Source of the DNA: SHLQ01 sp964562985
GTDB lineage: Bacteria; Actinomycetota; Acidimicrobiia; Acidimicrobiales; SHLQ01
Direction: 5' to 3'
NCBI GenBank assembly: GCA_964562985.1
Contig: CAZLWE010000056.1
Location: 1 to 21,917 of the forward strand
DNA length: 21,917 nt
In this document: piece by piece, positions 14,342-21,204 of the stretch
How positions within the stretch are numbered: position 1 is the first letter of the stretch
Layout: each line of letters begins with the position of its first letter
Translations under genes and position numbers: made by a program
Notes under the pieces: generated by a model
Seen by the model: only the letters and a program-made list of their open reading frames with translations
Told to the model about the DNA's origin: nothing
The model's database searches: none

Positions 14342-15618
14342 CCCCCTCACCACTCGACCTTGACCTCGACCTCACCGATGCCGAACAACGCTGGCTGCGC
14401 GGCGAGGACGGGCCCGCCATGCAACTCGCGATGCGGCTCATTGCATCGGCCGCGCAGGTTTCGGGGGCGACCGAACTCGTGGCCGTCGACATGTCGCATC
14501 TGAACTCGACGCATTACTCGGGGAGGATGTCGCTCGATTTCGCGGAGTTCCTCCTCGAACATCGCGTCTCCTTCGCCGTGCCGACCCACAGCAACTCGAG
14601 TCTCATCTCGTGTTCGTCGCCAGCGTTTCGTCCCCAATCGGAGTCTCCCGACGAGGTCGCGGGAGCAGAGCGGGTCATGTGGATCTACGAGGAGTTGGGC
14701 TGTTCGGCGATGTGGTCGTGCGCCCCGTACCAACAACCCGACGGGCGGCCGTCTCTCGGCCAACACGTCATCGGGTCGGAGTCCAACGCCGTCGGGTTCG
14801 TGAACTCGGTGCTGGGCGCTCGAACGAACAAGTATGGCGACATGCTCGATGTCGCGGGAGCGCTCGTTGGGCGGGTTCCGCTCACCGGCCTGCACACGAC
14901 CGAAGGGCGCCGCGGCAATCACATCGTTGATGTCACCGCCCTGCCTGCGGAGTTGCTCACCGATCCAACGTTTCCGCATCTGCTCGGGATTGTGCTGGGA
15001 AGAGAAGTGTGCGCTGGCGTTCCGGTGGTAGTCGGATTGCAAGATGCGCTGCTCAGCGAGGACGACCTCAAGGCGATCGCCGCCGCAGCTGCATCGGCCG
15101 GCGGCGTTGGGCTCTTCCACATCGTCGGGATCACTCCCGAAGCCGACTCACTCGGCTCGGCCACCCAAGGCGTCGCGGCCCCGGTCCGCACAACCGTCAC
15201 CACGGAGATGCTGTCTGCGGCTGAGCAGCGCCTCAGCTCAGCGGGCGTTGGCGACCCGGTCCGGGCGGTGTGTGTGGGCACGCCACACTTCTCGGTTGAC
15301 GAATGCCTCGAAACGCTCAGGCTCCTCGATGGTCGACACGTCCACTCCAACGTTTCGTTCATCATCACGACAAGCCGGGCAGTGTGGAGCGAGCTCGCAC
15401 TGCGCGGCGTCGCGGCCCAGTTCGATAACGCTGGCGTCGACGTGGTGCTCGATACCTGTTCGTACTTCACGCCCACGCCCGCCCCACTCACCGGCACGAC
15501 GCTCACCAACTCGGCAAAGTGGGCCTACTACGCGCAAGGAATCCTCGACATCCCCATCGGCTTCGCCAGCCTCGAGAGCTGCGTCGAATCAGCGATTGCA
15601 GGAGCGTGGCGACGATGA
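14338..15618 (+). CDS. aconitase X large (catalytic) subunit
   Basis: 426 residues of the DUF521/aconitase X family, an iron-sulfur hydro-lyase distantly related to aconitase. Family hallmarks are VDMSHLNSTHYSG near 50-62, SCAPYQQPDG near 127-136, GSESNAVGFVNSVLGARTNK near 147-166, the segment LTGLHTTEGRRGNHIVDVT, and C-terminal cysteines in CVGTPHFS (near 311) and DTCSYFTP (near 373). These three Cys are the likely cluster ligands. Characterised relatives dehydrate cis-3-hydroxy-L-proline in bacteria and phosphomevalonate in archaea. In this context a hydroxyproline-like or hydroxy-acid substrate is likely. The small subunit is encoded separately, overlapping by 4 bases. Confidence 0.9.
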   Translation: MTPSPLDLDLDLTDAEQRWLRGEDGPAMQLAMRLIASAAQVSGATELVAVDMSHLNSTHYSGRMSLDFAEFLLEHRVSFAVPTHSNSSLISCSSPAFRPQSESPDEVAGAERVMWIYEELGCSAMWSCAPYQQPDGRPSLGQHVIGSESNAVGFVNSVLGARTNKYGDMLDVAGALVGRVPLTGLHTTEGRRGNHIVDVTALPAELLTDPTFPHLLGIVLGREVCAGVPVVVGLQDALLSEDDLKAIAAAAASAGGVGLFHIVGITPEADSLGSATQGVAAPVRTTVTTEMLSAAEQRLSSAGVGDPVRAVCVGTPHFSVDECLETLRLLDGRHVHSNVSFIITTSRAVWSELALRGVAAQFDNAGVDVVLDTCSYFTPTPAPLTGTTLTNSAKWAYYAQGILDIPIGFASLESCVESAIAGAWRR

Positions 15619-16031
15619 CACCACCAACTCCGCCGCCGGTCACCGTCACTGGAGCCTGGCTCCTTCCCGGAACGCTCGTTGGCAGCGTGCTCCGCCTCGA
15701 CGAGCCACTCAGCTTCTGGGGTGGTTTTGATGCGCCCTCGGGGACGATCATCGACCGCTCCCATCCCCAGTGCGGCACGGCACTCACCGGCAAGGTCGTC
15801 GCCATGCCCGGGAGTAGGGGATCGTCTGGAACCCCAGGAGTCCTCGGCGAATCACTGCGGCTCGGCACCGGGCCCAGCGGGCTCATCGTCAGCACCGGCG
15901 ACGTCAACCTGGTTGCCGGCGCCCTCACCGCGCAAACCCTCTACGGCTCCTCATGTCCGATCCTTCTCGTCTCTCACGAAGTCTTCGAGGGGCTACAAGA
16001 CGGCGCCGAGATCGAGGCGACCCAGCAATGA
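15615..16031 (+). CDS. aconitase X small (swivel, DUF126) subunit
   Basis: 138 residues that complete the aconitase X enzyme as a separate subunit. The swivel-domain motif is visible as SFWGGFDAPSGTIIDRSHPQ near 33-52, followed by the active-site serine loop MPGSRGSSG near 65-73 and a C-terminal SCPILLV strand. ATG 15615 is chosen because it overlaps the large-subunit stop (ATGA) and directly precedes the conserved start TVTGAWLLPG. In some proteobacterial enzymes the two subunits are fused; here they are split. Its stop again overlaps the next gene by 4 bases. Confidence 0.9.
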   Translation: MTPPTPPPVTVTGAWLLPGTLVGSVLRLDEPLSFWGGFDAPSGTIIDRSHPQCGTALTGKVVAMPGSRGSSGTPGVLGESLRLGTGPSGLIVSTGDVNLVAGALTAQTLYGSSCPILLVSHEVFEGLQDGAEIEATQQ

Positions 16032-16879
16032 CCGACTACCACAAGCTCGACAAGTGGTCCGACCCGACCAAGAAACTCTTTGCCGCCCAAGTCGGGTTCA
16101 CCGGCCCGCCAATGGACTTCGACGCGGCCCCAAGCGACTTCGTCCGAATCTCTCCACGAACCGTCGGCGCCCACGGACGTCTGCTGCACGCCCCGGGATA
16201 TGCGCACCGGCTCGATCAGCGGGTCGACAACTTTCACCTGCTCGACGAGGTCGTGCACTGCTTCGCGAACGCCGGTGCCGACGTGGTGGGCCAGGTGGGC
16301 ACCAATTGGGTTCACGCGGGCGGCCGCAACGCCGACGACATCCGCTCCTACGTCGATGAGGTGTCGCGCAACTACCAGACGCCGCTCCATATGGCCGGGC
16401 TCACACTCGTCGAGGCCTGCGAGGCAATGGGATACAAGCGGGTGGCCCTCAACTCGGTCTACTTCTGGCCGGACTGGCGCGACGGGGTCGTCCGATTCCT
16501 TCGCAGCGCCGGACTCGACGTGGTTTGGTACGGGAACTTTGTCGACCAAGGCCTCTACGGAGATCAAAACACGGTCAACGAGTGCTCGTGGATCTTCCCC
16601 GGCGACTACGCCCTCGAGTCGTGCCGACGCACGCTCGAACACTCGGGGCCCGTCGATGCTGTCCTCGTGAACGGCATGTCGAACTATGTGCGACAAGACG
16701 GCATCCCCGAACGGTTCGTCTCCCTTGCGAGCGACATCGAGCAAGAACTCGACGTGCCCATCCTCGCGGCCGACATCACCCTCTATTGGCAGATCTATCG
16801 CACGCTCGGTCTCGCGCCGGTGGGCGACCACGGATCGCTTCTCAACTCACTCACCACGTCAGAAAGCGAGGCCCGCTGA
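16028..16879 (+). CDS. Asp/Glu racemase-fold protein lacking both catalytic cysteines (maleate isomerase/AMDase-like)
   Basis: 283 residues. The two-lobed fold of maleate isomerase and arylmalonate decarboxylase is recognisable: FHLLDEVVHCFANAGADVVG, then GYKRVALNSVYFWPDWRDGV, then ADITLYWQIYRTLGL near the C-terminus. The first catalytic loop, normally a CTSG-like sequence, reads QVGTNWVHAGG. The second, normally SCTNLRT-like, reads VNGMSNYVR. Both catalytic Cys positions therefore seem to be Gly. Racemisation by the two-cysteine mechanism is unlikely; decarboxylation, another lyase reaction or a non-catalytic role is possible. ATG 16028 overlaps the small-subunit stop by 4 bases, and the sulfotransferase start overlaps its own stop by one base. 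Confidence 0.75.
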   Translation: MTDYHKLDKWSDPTKKLFAAQVGFTGPPMDFDAAPSDFVRISPRTVGAHGRLLHAPGYAHRLDQRVDNFHLLDEVVHCFANAGADVVGQVGTNWVHAGGRNADDIRSYVDEVSRNYQTPLHMAGLTLVEACEAMGYKRVALNSVYFWPDWRDGVVRFLRSAGLDVVWYGNFVDQGLYGDQNTVNECSWIFPGDYALESCRRTLEHSGPVDAVLVNGMSNYVRQDGIPERFVSLASDIEQELDVPILAADITLYWQIYRTLGLAPVGDHGSLLNSLTTSESEAR

Positions 16880-17658
16880 TGCTCCTCGTCCTGTGGGCCA
16901 CCCCACGATCAACCTCGACGGCATTCGAATGGATGATGCGCCAACGCGGCGACTTCGAGTGCTTCCACGAACCGTGGAACGAGCTGTACTACTACGGCGA
17001 GGACCGGGTCAGCCAGCGTGACGCGCACGTCGAGGCACGGCCAGGCCACACCTTCGACGCCACCTGGGAGGACCTGCTCGCCAAGTCACAACAAAGGCCC
17101 GTGTTCGTAAAGGACTTTGCCTACTCGGTTGAACACACGCTCACGAACGAGAGGATCGACGCGTGCAGCCACACCTTCCTGATTCGAGATCCGGTCCGAG
17201 TCGTTCAAGGAATGGCCAAGCACTGGCCCGACTGCACATGGGAGGAAGTCGGCTTCGAGTCGCTGCACCGGCTCTTTCACCGGCTCGCCGACCGCACCGG
17301 CTCACCACCGCCGGTGATGACTTCCGCATCTCTTCTCGCCGAACCCACCAACACCGCAGCCGCCTACTGTGCCGCGGTCGAAATCCCGTTCATCGAACAA
17401 GCCCTCGAATGGGAGACAGGCGATCGCAGCGAGGTCAGTTGGTACGGAGAGGGATCAGGCCCGTGGCATGAAACGTTGCGATCGAGCACCGGCATCAAAC
17501 CGCCTGCCACGAAGTACCCGCCACTCGAAGAGACCCCGCGCCTGCACGAAATGGCCCAGCGAGCACAGCCGCTCTACGACGAACTCGCCGCGTACGCCAC
17601 GCAGCCAACGAACGAGCAGCAATCCACAAACGAGACAGAACAGAAGGACAACAAGTGA
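16879..17658 (+). CDS. sulfotransferase family protein
   Basis: 259 residues. The N-terminal LVLWATPRSTSTAFEWMM is the 5'-phosphosulfate-binding loop of PAPS-dependent sulfotransferases, and HTFLIRDPVRVV near 96-107 is the 3'-phosphate-binding segment. Between them, ECFHEPWNELYYYG is typical of the small bacterial subfamily. The last roughly 25 residues are a polar Gln/Asn/Glu tail of low complexity. It would transfer sulfate to a hydroxyl or amine of the pathway compound, or it may have been recruited for another group transfer. The presence of such a gene in an otherwise catabolic operon is unexpected. TGATG links it to the upstream gene and GTGA to the downstream SDR gene. Confidence 0.82.
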   Translation: MLLVLWATPRSTSTAFEWMMRQRGDFECFHEPWNELYYYGEDRVSQRDAHVEARPGHTFDATWEDLLAKSQQRPVFVKDFAYSVEHTLTNERIDACSHTFLIRDPVRVVQGMAKHWPDCTWEEVGFESLHRLFHRLADRTGSPPPVMTSASLLAEPTNTAAAYCAAVEIPFIEQALEWETGDRSEVSWYGEGSGPWHETLRSSTGIKPPATKYPPLEETPRLHEMAQRAQPLYDELAAYATQPTNEQQSTNETEQKDNK

Positions 17659-18422
17659 AGATTTCACTCGAAGGCAAGCGAGCGTTCGTCACCGCCGGTG
17701 GCGATGGCATGGGCCGCACCACCGCAATCACCATGGCCGAACTCGGCGCCAAGGTGTTCACCTGCGACATCGACCCAAGCGGCCTCGAAACGCTGCCGGA
17801 CTCGATCACCACCTGGCAGTGCGACGTCGGCGACTCCGACTCGCTCGACGCCATCTTCGATGAGATCCTGCCCGACGGCCTCGACATCTTGGTCAACAAC
17901 GCCGGTGTCTCTGGCCCGACCAAGCTAGTCGAAGAGATCACTAACGACGAGTGGGATCAGTGCATGAGCATCTGCATCGACTCACACTTCTACTGCGCTC
18001 GACGGGCGGTGCCGGTATTCAAGGAGCAGGGCAGTGGGGTGATCATCAACATGGTGTCGGCCGCTGGAATCATGGGGTACCCCGGTCGCAGCCCCTATGT
18101 AGCGGCCAAGTACGCGGTCTCGGGGTTCACCGAGACGCTCGCCATGGAACTTGGCCCCGACAACATCCGGGTCAACGGCATCGTTCCCGGCAACGTCAAC
18201 GGCGATCGGATGGAACGCGTCATCGCAAACCACGCCGCGCTCGAGAACATCGATCCCGAAGATGTCCGCAAGCTGTACGCGATCGGAACGTCGATGCAGT
18301 GTTACGTCGACCCACAGGAGATCAGCGATCTCATCGCCTTCCTGGTAAGCGACTACGGACGGCACATTTCCGGACAGATCATCGGCGTCGACGGCAACAC
18401 CGAAACGCTGTGGCCCCGCTAA
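17655..18422 (+). CDS. short-chain dehydrogenase/reductase (SDR)
   Basis: 255 residues, the classical SDR length. The cofactor loop is TAGGDGMGRTTA near 12-23, a variant of TGxxxGIG. Further motifs are CDIDPS near 38-43 (Asp suggests NAD), NNAGVSG near 83-89, the catalytic Ser in NMVSAAGIMG near 134, and SPYVAAKYAVSGF giving Tyr and Lys near 147 and 151. It oxidises an alcohol to a ketone or the reverse. GTG 17655 overlaps the sulfotransferase stop by 4 bases. It is the last gene of the operon and converges on the polymerase gene with a 16-base gap and no visible terminator. Confidence 0.92.
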   Translation: MKISLEGKRAFVTAGGDGMGRTTAITMAELGAKVFTCDIDPSGLETLPDSITTWQCDVGDSDSLDAIFDEILPDGLDILVNNAGVSGPTKLVEEITNDEWDQCMSICIDSHFYCARRAVPVFKEQGSGVIINMVSAAGIMGYPGRSPYVAAKYAVSGFTETLAMELGPDNIRVNGIVPGNVNGDRMERVIANHAALENIDPEDVRKLYAIGTSMQCYVDPQEISDLIAFLVSDYGRHISGQIIGVDGNTETLWPR

Positions 18423-18438
18423 TTGTTCGTATCGTCAG

Positions 18439-20145
18439 TCACTTCGCCTCTGACCAACGCGTCATTACCTGGGTGTCAGCCACGAATCGGACATCGGGCT
18501 CTGGGGACCAATAGTGCGCGGCTTCGCCGACTGCGTTCGTGACCATAAGCGCTGCTTCATCGGCACGGTCCGCTGGTACGTGGACGAGGAGCTCGTCGTG
18601 TAGGCACAGCACAACTTCGGCGTCGAGCGCCCGAGCGTGGCGCCGGACCGTGATAGCCCACACCTTGAAGAACTCGGCGGCCGAACCCTGGATCAGCGCG
18701 TTGCGTGCGTAGCGGCCCCGTGCCGCAGCAGCCGTTACGGCACGGTCGAGGTTGCCGCCTTCGCCGCTACCGGCGGACATTCGAACGCGTCGTCCACCGC
18801 TGGTGAAGATGTCCTCAGATCGCCTTCCCGACTCGGCCGCGTGCTCCAGAAGCGCCATCGCGACGGGATAGTTCTTCTGCAGGCCGGCTAGGGCCCCGGC
18901 AGATTCGCCGGTTGTGGCGCCATACATTGCTCCGAGAACGGCAAGCTTCGCGAGCTCTCGGGTGATGCCAAGCCGCTCGGCGATTGGCGAATAGAGGTCC
19001 TCGCCCTGCGTGGCTTCGATAAACGCTCGATCGCCCGAGACCGCAGCGAGCACTCGGGGCTCGATCTGTCCGAGGTCCGCACGGACAAAGCGGTAGCCGT
19101 CTTCGGCAGAGACGAGGGCTCGCATCGTCAACGGGAGGTTGTGGAGCCCGGCCGATGCCGTCATCCGTCCAGCCGCACCGTCAGAACTCGACCACGAGCC
19201 GCGCAATCGCCCGCCGTCGACGTGTTCGTCGAGCCAGCGATATCCATACGTTGTTGCGATTCGTTCGGCCTTTCTCCAGGTGAGTAGGGCATCGATCAGC
19301 GGTTTGGTTTCGCGAAGCTCCTCCAGCCGCCACGCCCGGGTGTCGGGAAGGTCGAAGCCCTCGAGTTCGAGCATGCGTTTGACCTCCGCTGGATTGCGCA
19401 GGTTCACCTCTCGACGTGGCTGGAGCTGATCGAGGACCGCAGCATCACGCTCTGCTCGAATCTCGTCTTCGTGTGCCCAAGACGTTGGCGGGGGGCCCGC
19501 AGACTCGGCAATGAGTTCGAGGGCTGCCAGCGTGTCGATCGGAAGTCCGGTCGTCGACATCTCCGCGCACAGCAGCTCCGCAGCCGATTCGGAGCGGGCG
19601 GTCGACACTAACCGAGACGGATTGGGTCGCGCTTCAATCAGACTGTTCTGCAGGCGTGCTGCGTCGAGCGCTAACGCTGCCCACTCAGCGAGCCGCTCGG
19701 GCGATTGGCCGAACCCGCCATCGATCCACTCTGGACGCAGGTGCCCGTCGGGCATGACCGCGACTTGGTGATCCCCCTCCTCGGCCGGCGCATCCAACAG
19801 CCCGAGCTGGCCCATCTTTGGCAACGTTTCGAGCGGCAAACCGTGGAGTTCCGCCCACACCTCGCCAATGGAGGTTCCCCAGCCACCGGCGAGCAAACGA
19901 TGGACCACGAGAAGGTCCCAGCAGCGATCGATGCCGATTCCGGCGCCCGCAACGAGCGCTGAAGTCTGCGTGCCCCACCAGACCCAACGTGGATCGACCG
20001 ACGTCGCGAGCTCGCCAAACCAAGCGAGTGGGTCGGCTGTTTCGATGGCCCACCGGTCCTCGCCCCGGGCGAGTCCGAGCCCGACGCCGGGGGAGAACGC
20101 CACGCCGACGAGATCGTTTCGCGCAAAGTCGATCGACTGGTTCAC
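18439..20145 (-). CDS. family A DNA polymerase with degenerate exonuclease domain (actinobacterial type)
   Basis: About 568 residues. The polymerase motifs are complete: motif A RADLGQIEPRVLAAVSGD near 354-371, motif B with RELAKLAVLGAMYGATTG near 394-411, and motif C LCLHDELLVHVP near 513-524. The N-terminal part (RWVWWGTQTSALVAGAGIGI, then WDLLVVHRLL) matches the exonuclease-like domain of the actinobacterial proteins labelled bifunctional 3'-5' exonuclease/polymerase. I see no acidic exonuclease triad there. The protein is distinct from replicative Pol I and is probably involved in repair synthesis. The frame is open up to 20262, and ATG 20223 would collide with the divergent oxygenase start, so GTG 20145 is preferred with moderate confidence. 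Confidence 0.88.
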   Translation of the reverse strand: MNQSIDFARNDLVGVAFSPGVGLGLARGEDRWAIETADPLAWFGELATSVDPRWVWWGTQTSALVAGAGIGIDRCWDLLVVHRLLAGGWGTSIGEVWAELHGLPLETLPKMGQLGLLDAPAEEGDHQVAVMPDGHLRPEWIDGGFGQSPERLAEWAALALDAARLQNSLIEARPNPSRLVSTARSESAAELLCAEMSTTGLPIDTLAALELIAESAGPPPTSWAHEDEIRAERDAAVLDQLQPRREVNLRNPAEVKRMLELEGFDLPDTRAWRLEELRETKPLIDALLTWRKAERIATTYGYRWLDEHVDGGRLRGSWSSSDGAAGRMTASAGLHNLPLTMRALVSAEDGYRFVRADLGQIEPRVLAAVSGDRAFIEATQGEDLYSPIAERLGITRELAKLAVLGAMYGATTGESAGALAGLQKNYPVAMALLEHAAESGRRSEDIFTSGGRRVRMSAGSGEGGNLDRAVTAAAARGRYARNALIQGSAAEFFKVWAITVRRHARALDAEVVLCLHDELLVHVPADRADEAALMVTNAVGEAAHYWSPEPDVRFVADTQVMTRWSEAK

Positions 20146-20221
20146 GTACAGCTGTCTACTGGCCTCGCACGGCCAAGCCCTAACGGAGCACAGAACCTGG
20201 TTACTGTGCAGGTATTCCTCC

Positions 20222-21004
20222 ATGATCACGCAACATCTCGATTTCGAACAGCATCCGATCACCAGTGATGACTACGTCGCTGCCTGTCGACAGAGGCTCG
20301 ATACCGACGGAGCGCTCGTGCTCCGCGGTTTCGCCATTCCCGACACCGTCCGACAGATCGTGTCGGAATCTGCGCCGAAGGAAGCAACTGCGTACTACGC
20401 GGGGAACACCCACAATGTGTACCTCACTCCCGTTGACGAGAGTTTGCCGGCGGATCATCCGTACAACCGGCAGGTCACCAGCAGTAAGGGGCTCATCGCC
20501 GACGACGAGATCCCCGAGGACTCTCCGCTTCGCTCCATCTATGACGACGAATCGTTTCGAGCGTTTCTTTGTGGGGTCCTTGGCATTGGCGAGATCTACC
20601 CGTACGCCGACGAGCTGTCATCGATCAACGTCCACTTCGCGTCCGAGGGCTTGGAGCTCGGTTGGCACTTTGACAACTCGGCGTTCGCGGTCACGATGTT
20701 GCTTCAGGCCCCAGAGGGCGGCGCGGACTTCGAGTACGTCCCGGCGGTGCGCGATTCCGATGACGGCGATATGGCCTTTGAACGGGTCGGCCGCATACTC
20801 GACGGCGCCGAACCGGTTCGCACACTCGATTTCGGGCCCGGCGACCTCGTTTTGTTTCGGGGTAGGGACGCGATGCATCGAGTAACGCCGACCGAAGGGA
20901 GCACGACGAGACTTCTCGTCGTCTTCGCGTACAACGACCAACCGGGTATCGCCCTCTCGGAATCGGCTCTCGCGACGTTCTACGGCCGTAACGCAACCAG
21001 CTGA
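20222..21004 (+). CDS. PhyH-type 2-oxoglutarate/Fe(II) dioxygenase, paralogue of operon gene 1
   Basis: 260 residues with the same architecture as the protein from 10731. The iron triad is WHFDNSAF (His and Asp near 149 and 151) and AMHRVT (His near 219), with TTRLLVVF supplying the 2-oxoglutarate Arg. Shared blocks include DFEYVPAVRD, LDFGPGDLVLFRGRDAMHRV and the C-terminal ATFYGR. Identity is clearly partial, so this is an older duplication or a separate acquisition. No SD precedes ATG 20222; a TACTGT box lies 13 bases upstream. It is transcribed away from the polymerase gene, leaving a 76-base shared control region, and is probably a single-gene transcript ending at the hairpin at 21006-21025. 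Confidence 0.83.
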   Translation: MITQHLDFEQHPITSDDYVAACRQRLDTDGALVLRGFAIPDTVRQIVSESAPKEATAYYAGNTHNVYLTPVDESLPADHPYNRQVTSSKGLIADDEIPEDSPLRSIYDDESFRAFLCGVLGIGEIYPYADELSSINVHFASEGLELGWHFDNSAFAVTMLLQAPEGGADFEYVPAVRDSDDGDMAFERVGRILDGAEPVRTLDFGPGDLVLFRGRDAMHRVTPTEGSTTRLLVVFAYNDQPGIALSESALATFYGRNATS

Positions 21005-21005
21005 G

Positions 21006-21025
21006 CGAGCCGCCTTCGGCGCTCG
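21006..21025 (+). terminator. GC-rich hairpin directly after the oxygenase stop
   Basis: CGAGC(C)GCC pairs with GGCGCTCG around a TTC loop, with one bulged C, starting 2 bases after the TGA. Only GGTTGACT follows, not a T-run, so it would be a weak or non-canonical terminator. Confidence 0.45.
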
Positions 21026-21026
21026 G

Positions 21027-21053
21027 TTGACTGTCATAGTCGGTCGGTAGTGT
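21027..21053 (+). promoter_or_regulatory. weak candidate promoter for the DUF222 gene
   Basis: TTGACT (21027-21032) and TAGTGT (21048-21053) are separated by 15 bases, shorter than ideal. If real, the mRNA leader would be about 145 bases and include the hairpin at 21157-21180. Confidence 0.25.
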
Positions 21054-21156
21054 CTGGGTTGCCGGAGTTGTTTGCGCCGGTGGGTGGATCGACGGCTCGT
21101 CCCCAGGAAATTCTGCGAGAGCGAGAGTTACAGCTGTCCTTACAAACGCAACCGTT

Positions 21157-21180
21157 GCGGCCCACATTTTGGTGGGCCGC
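21157..21180 (+). promoter_or_regulatory. perfect 9-bp hairpin upstream of the DUF222 gene
   Basis: GCGGCCCAC (21157-21165) and GTGGGCCGC (21172-21180) are exact reverse complements around ATTTTG. It ends 24 bases before ATG 21205. The following TTCGCCGATTG is not a clean T-tract, so it may be a leader structure controlling the gene or a terminator for upstream transcription. Confidence 0.6.
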
Positions 21181-21204
21181 TTCGCCGATTGTCAGGACCA
21201 GCCC

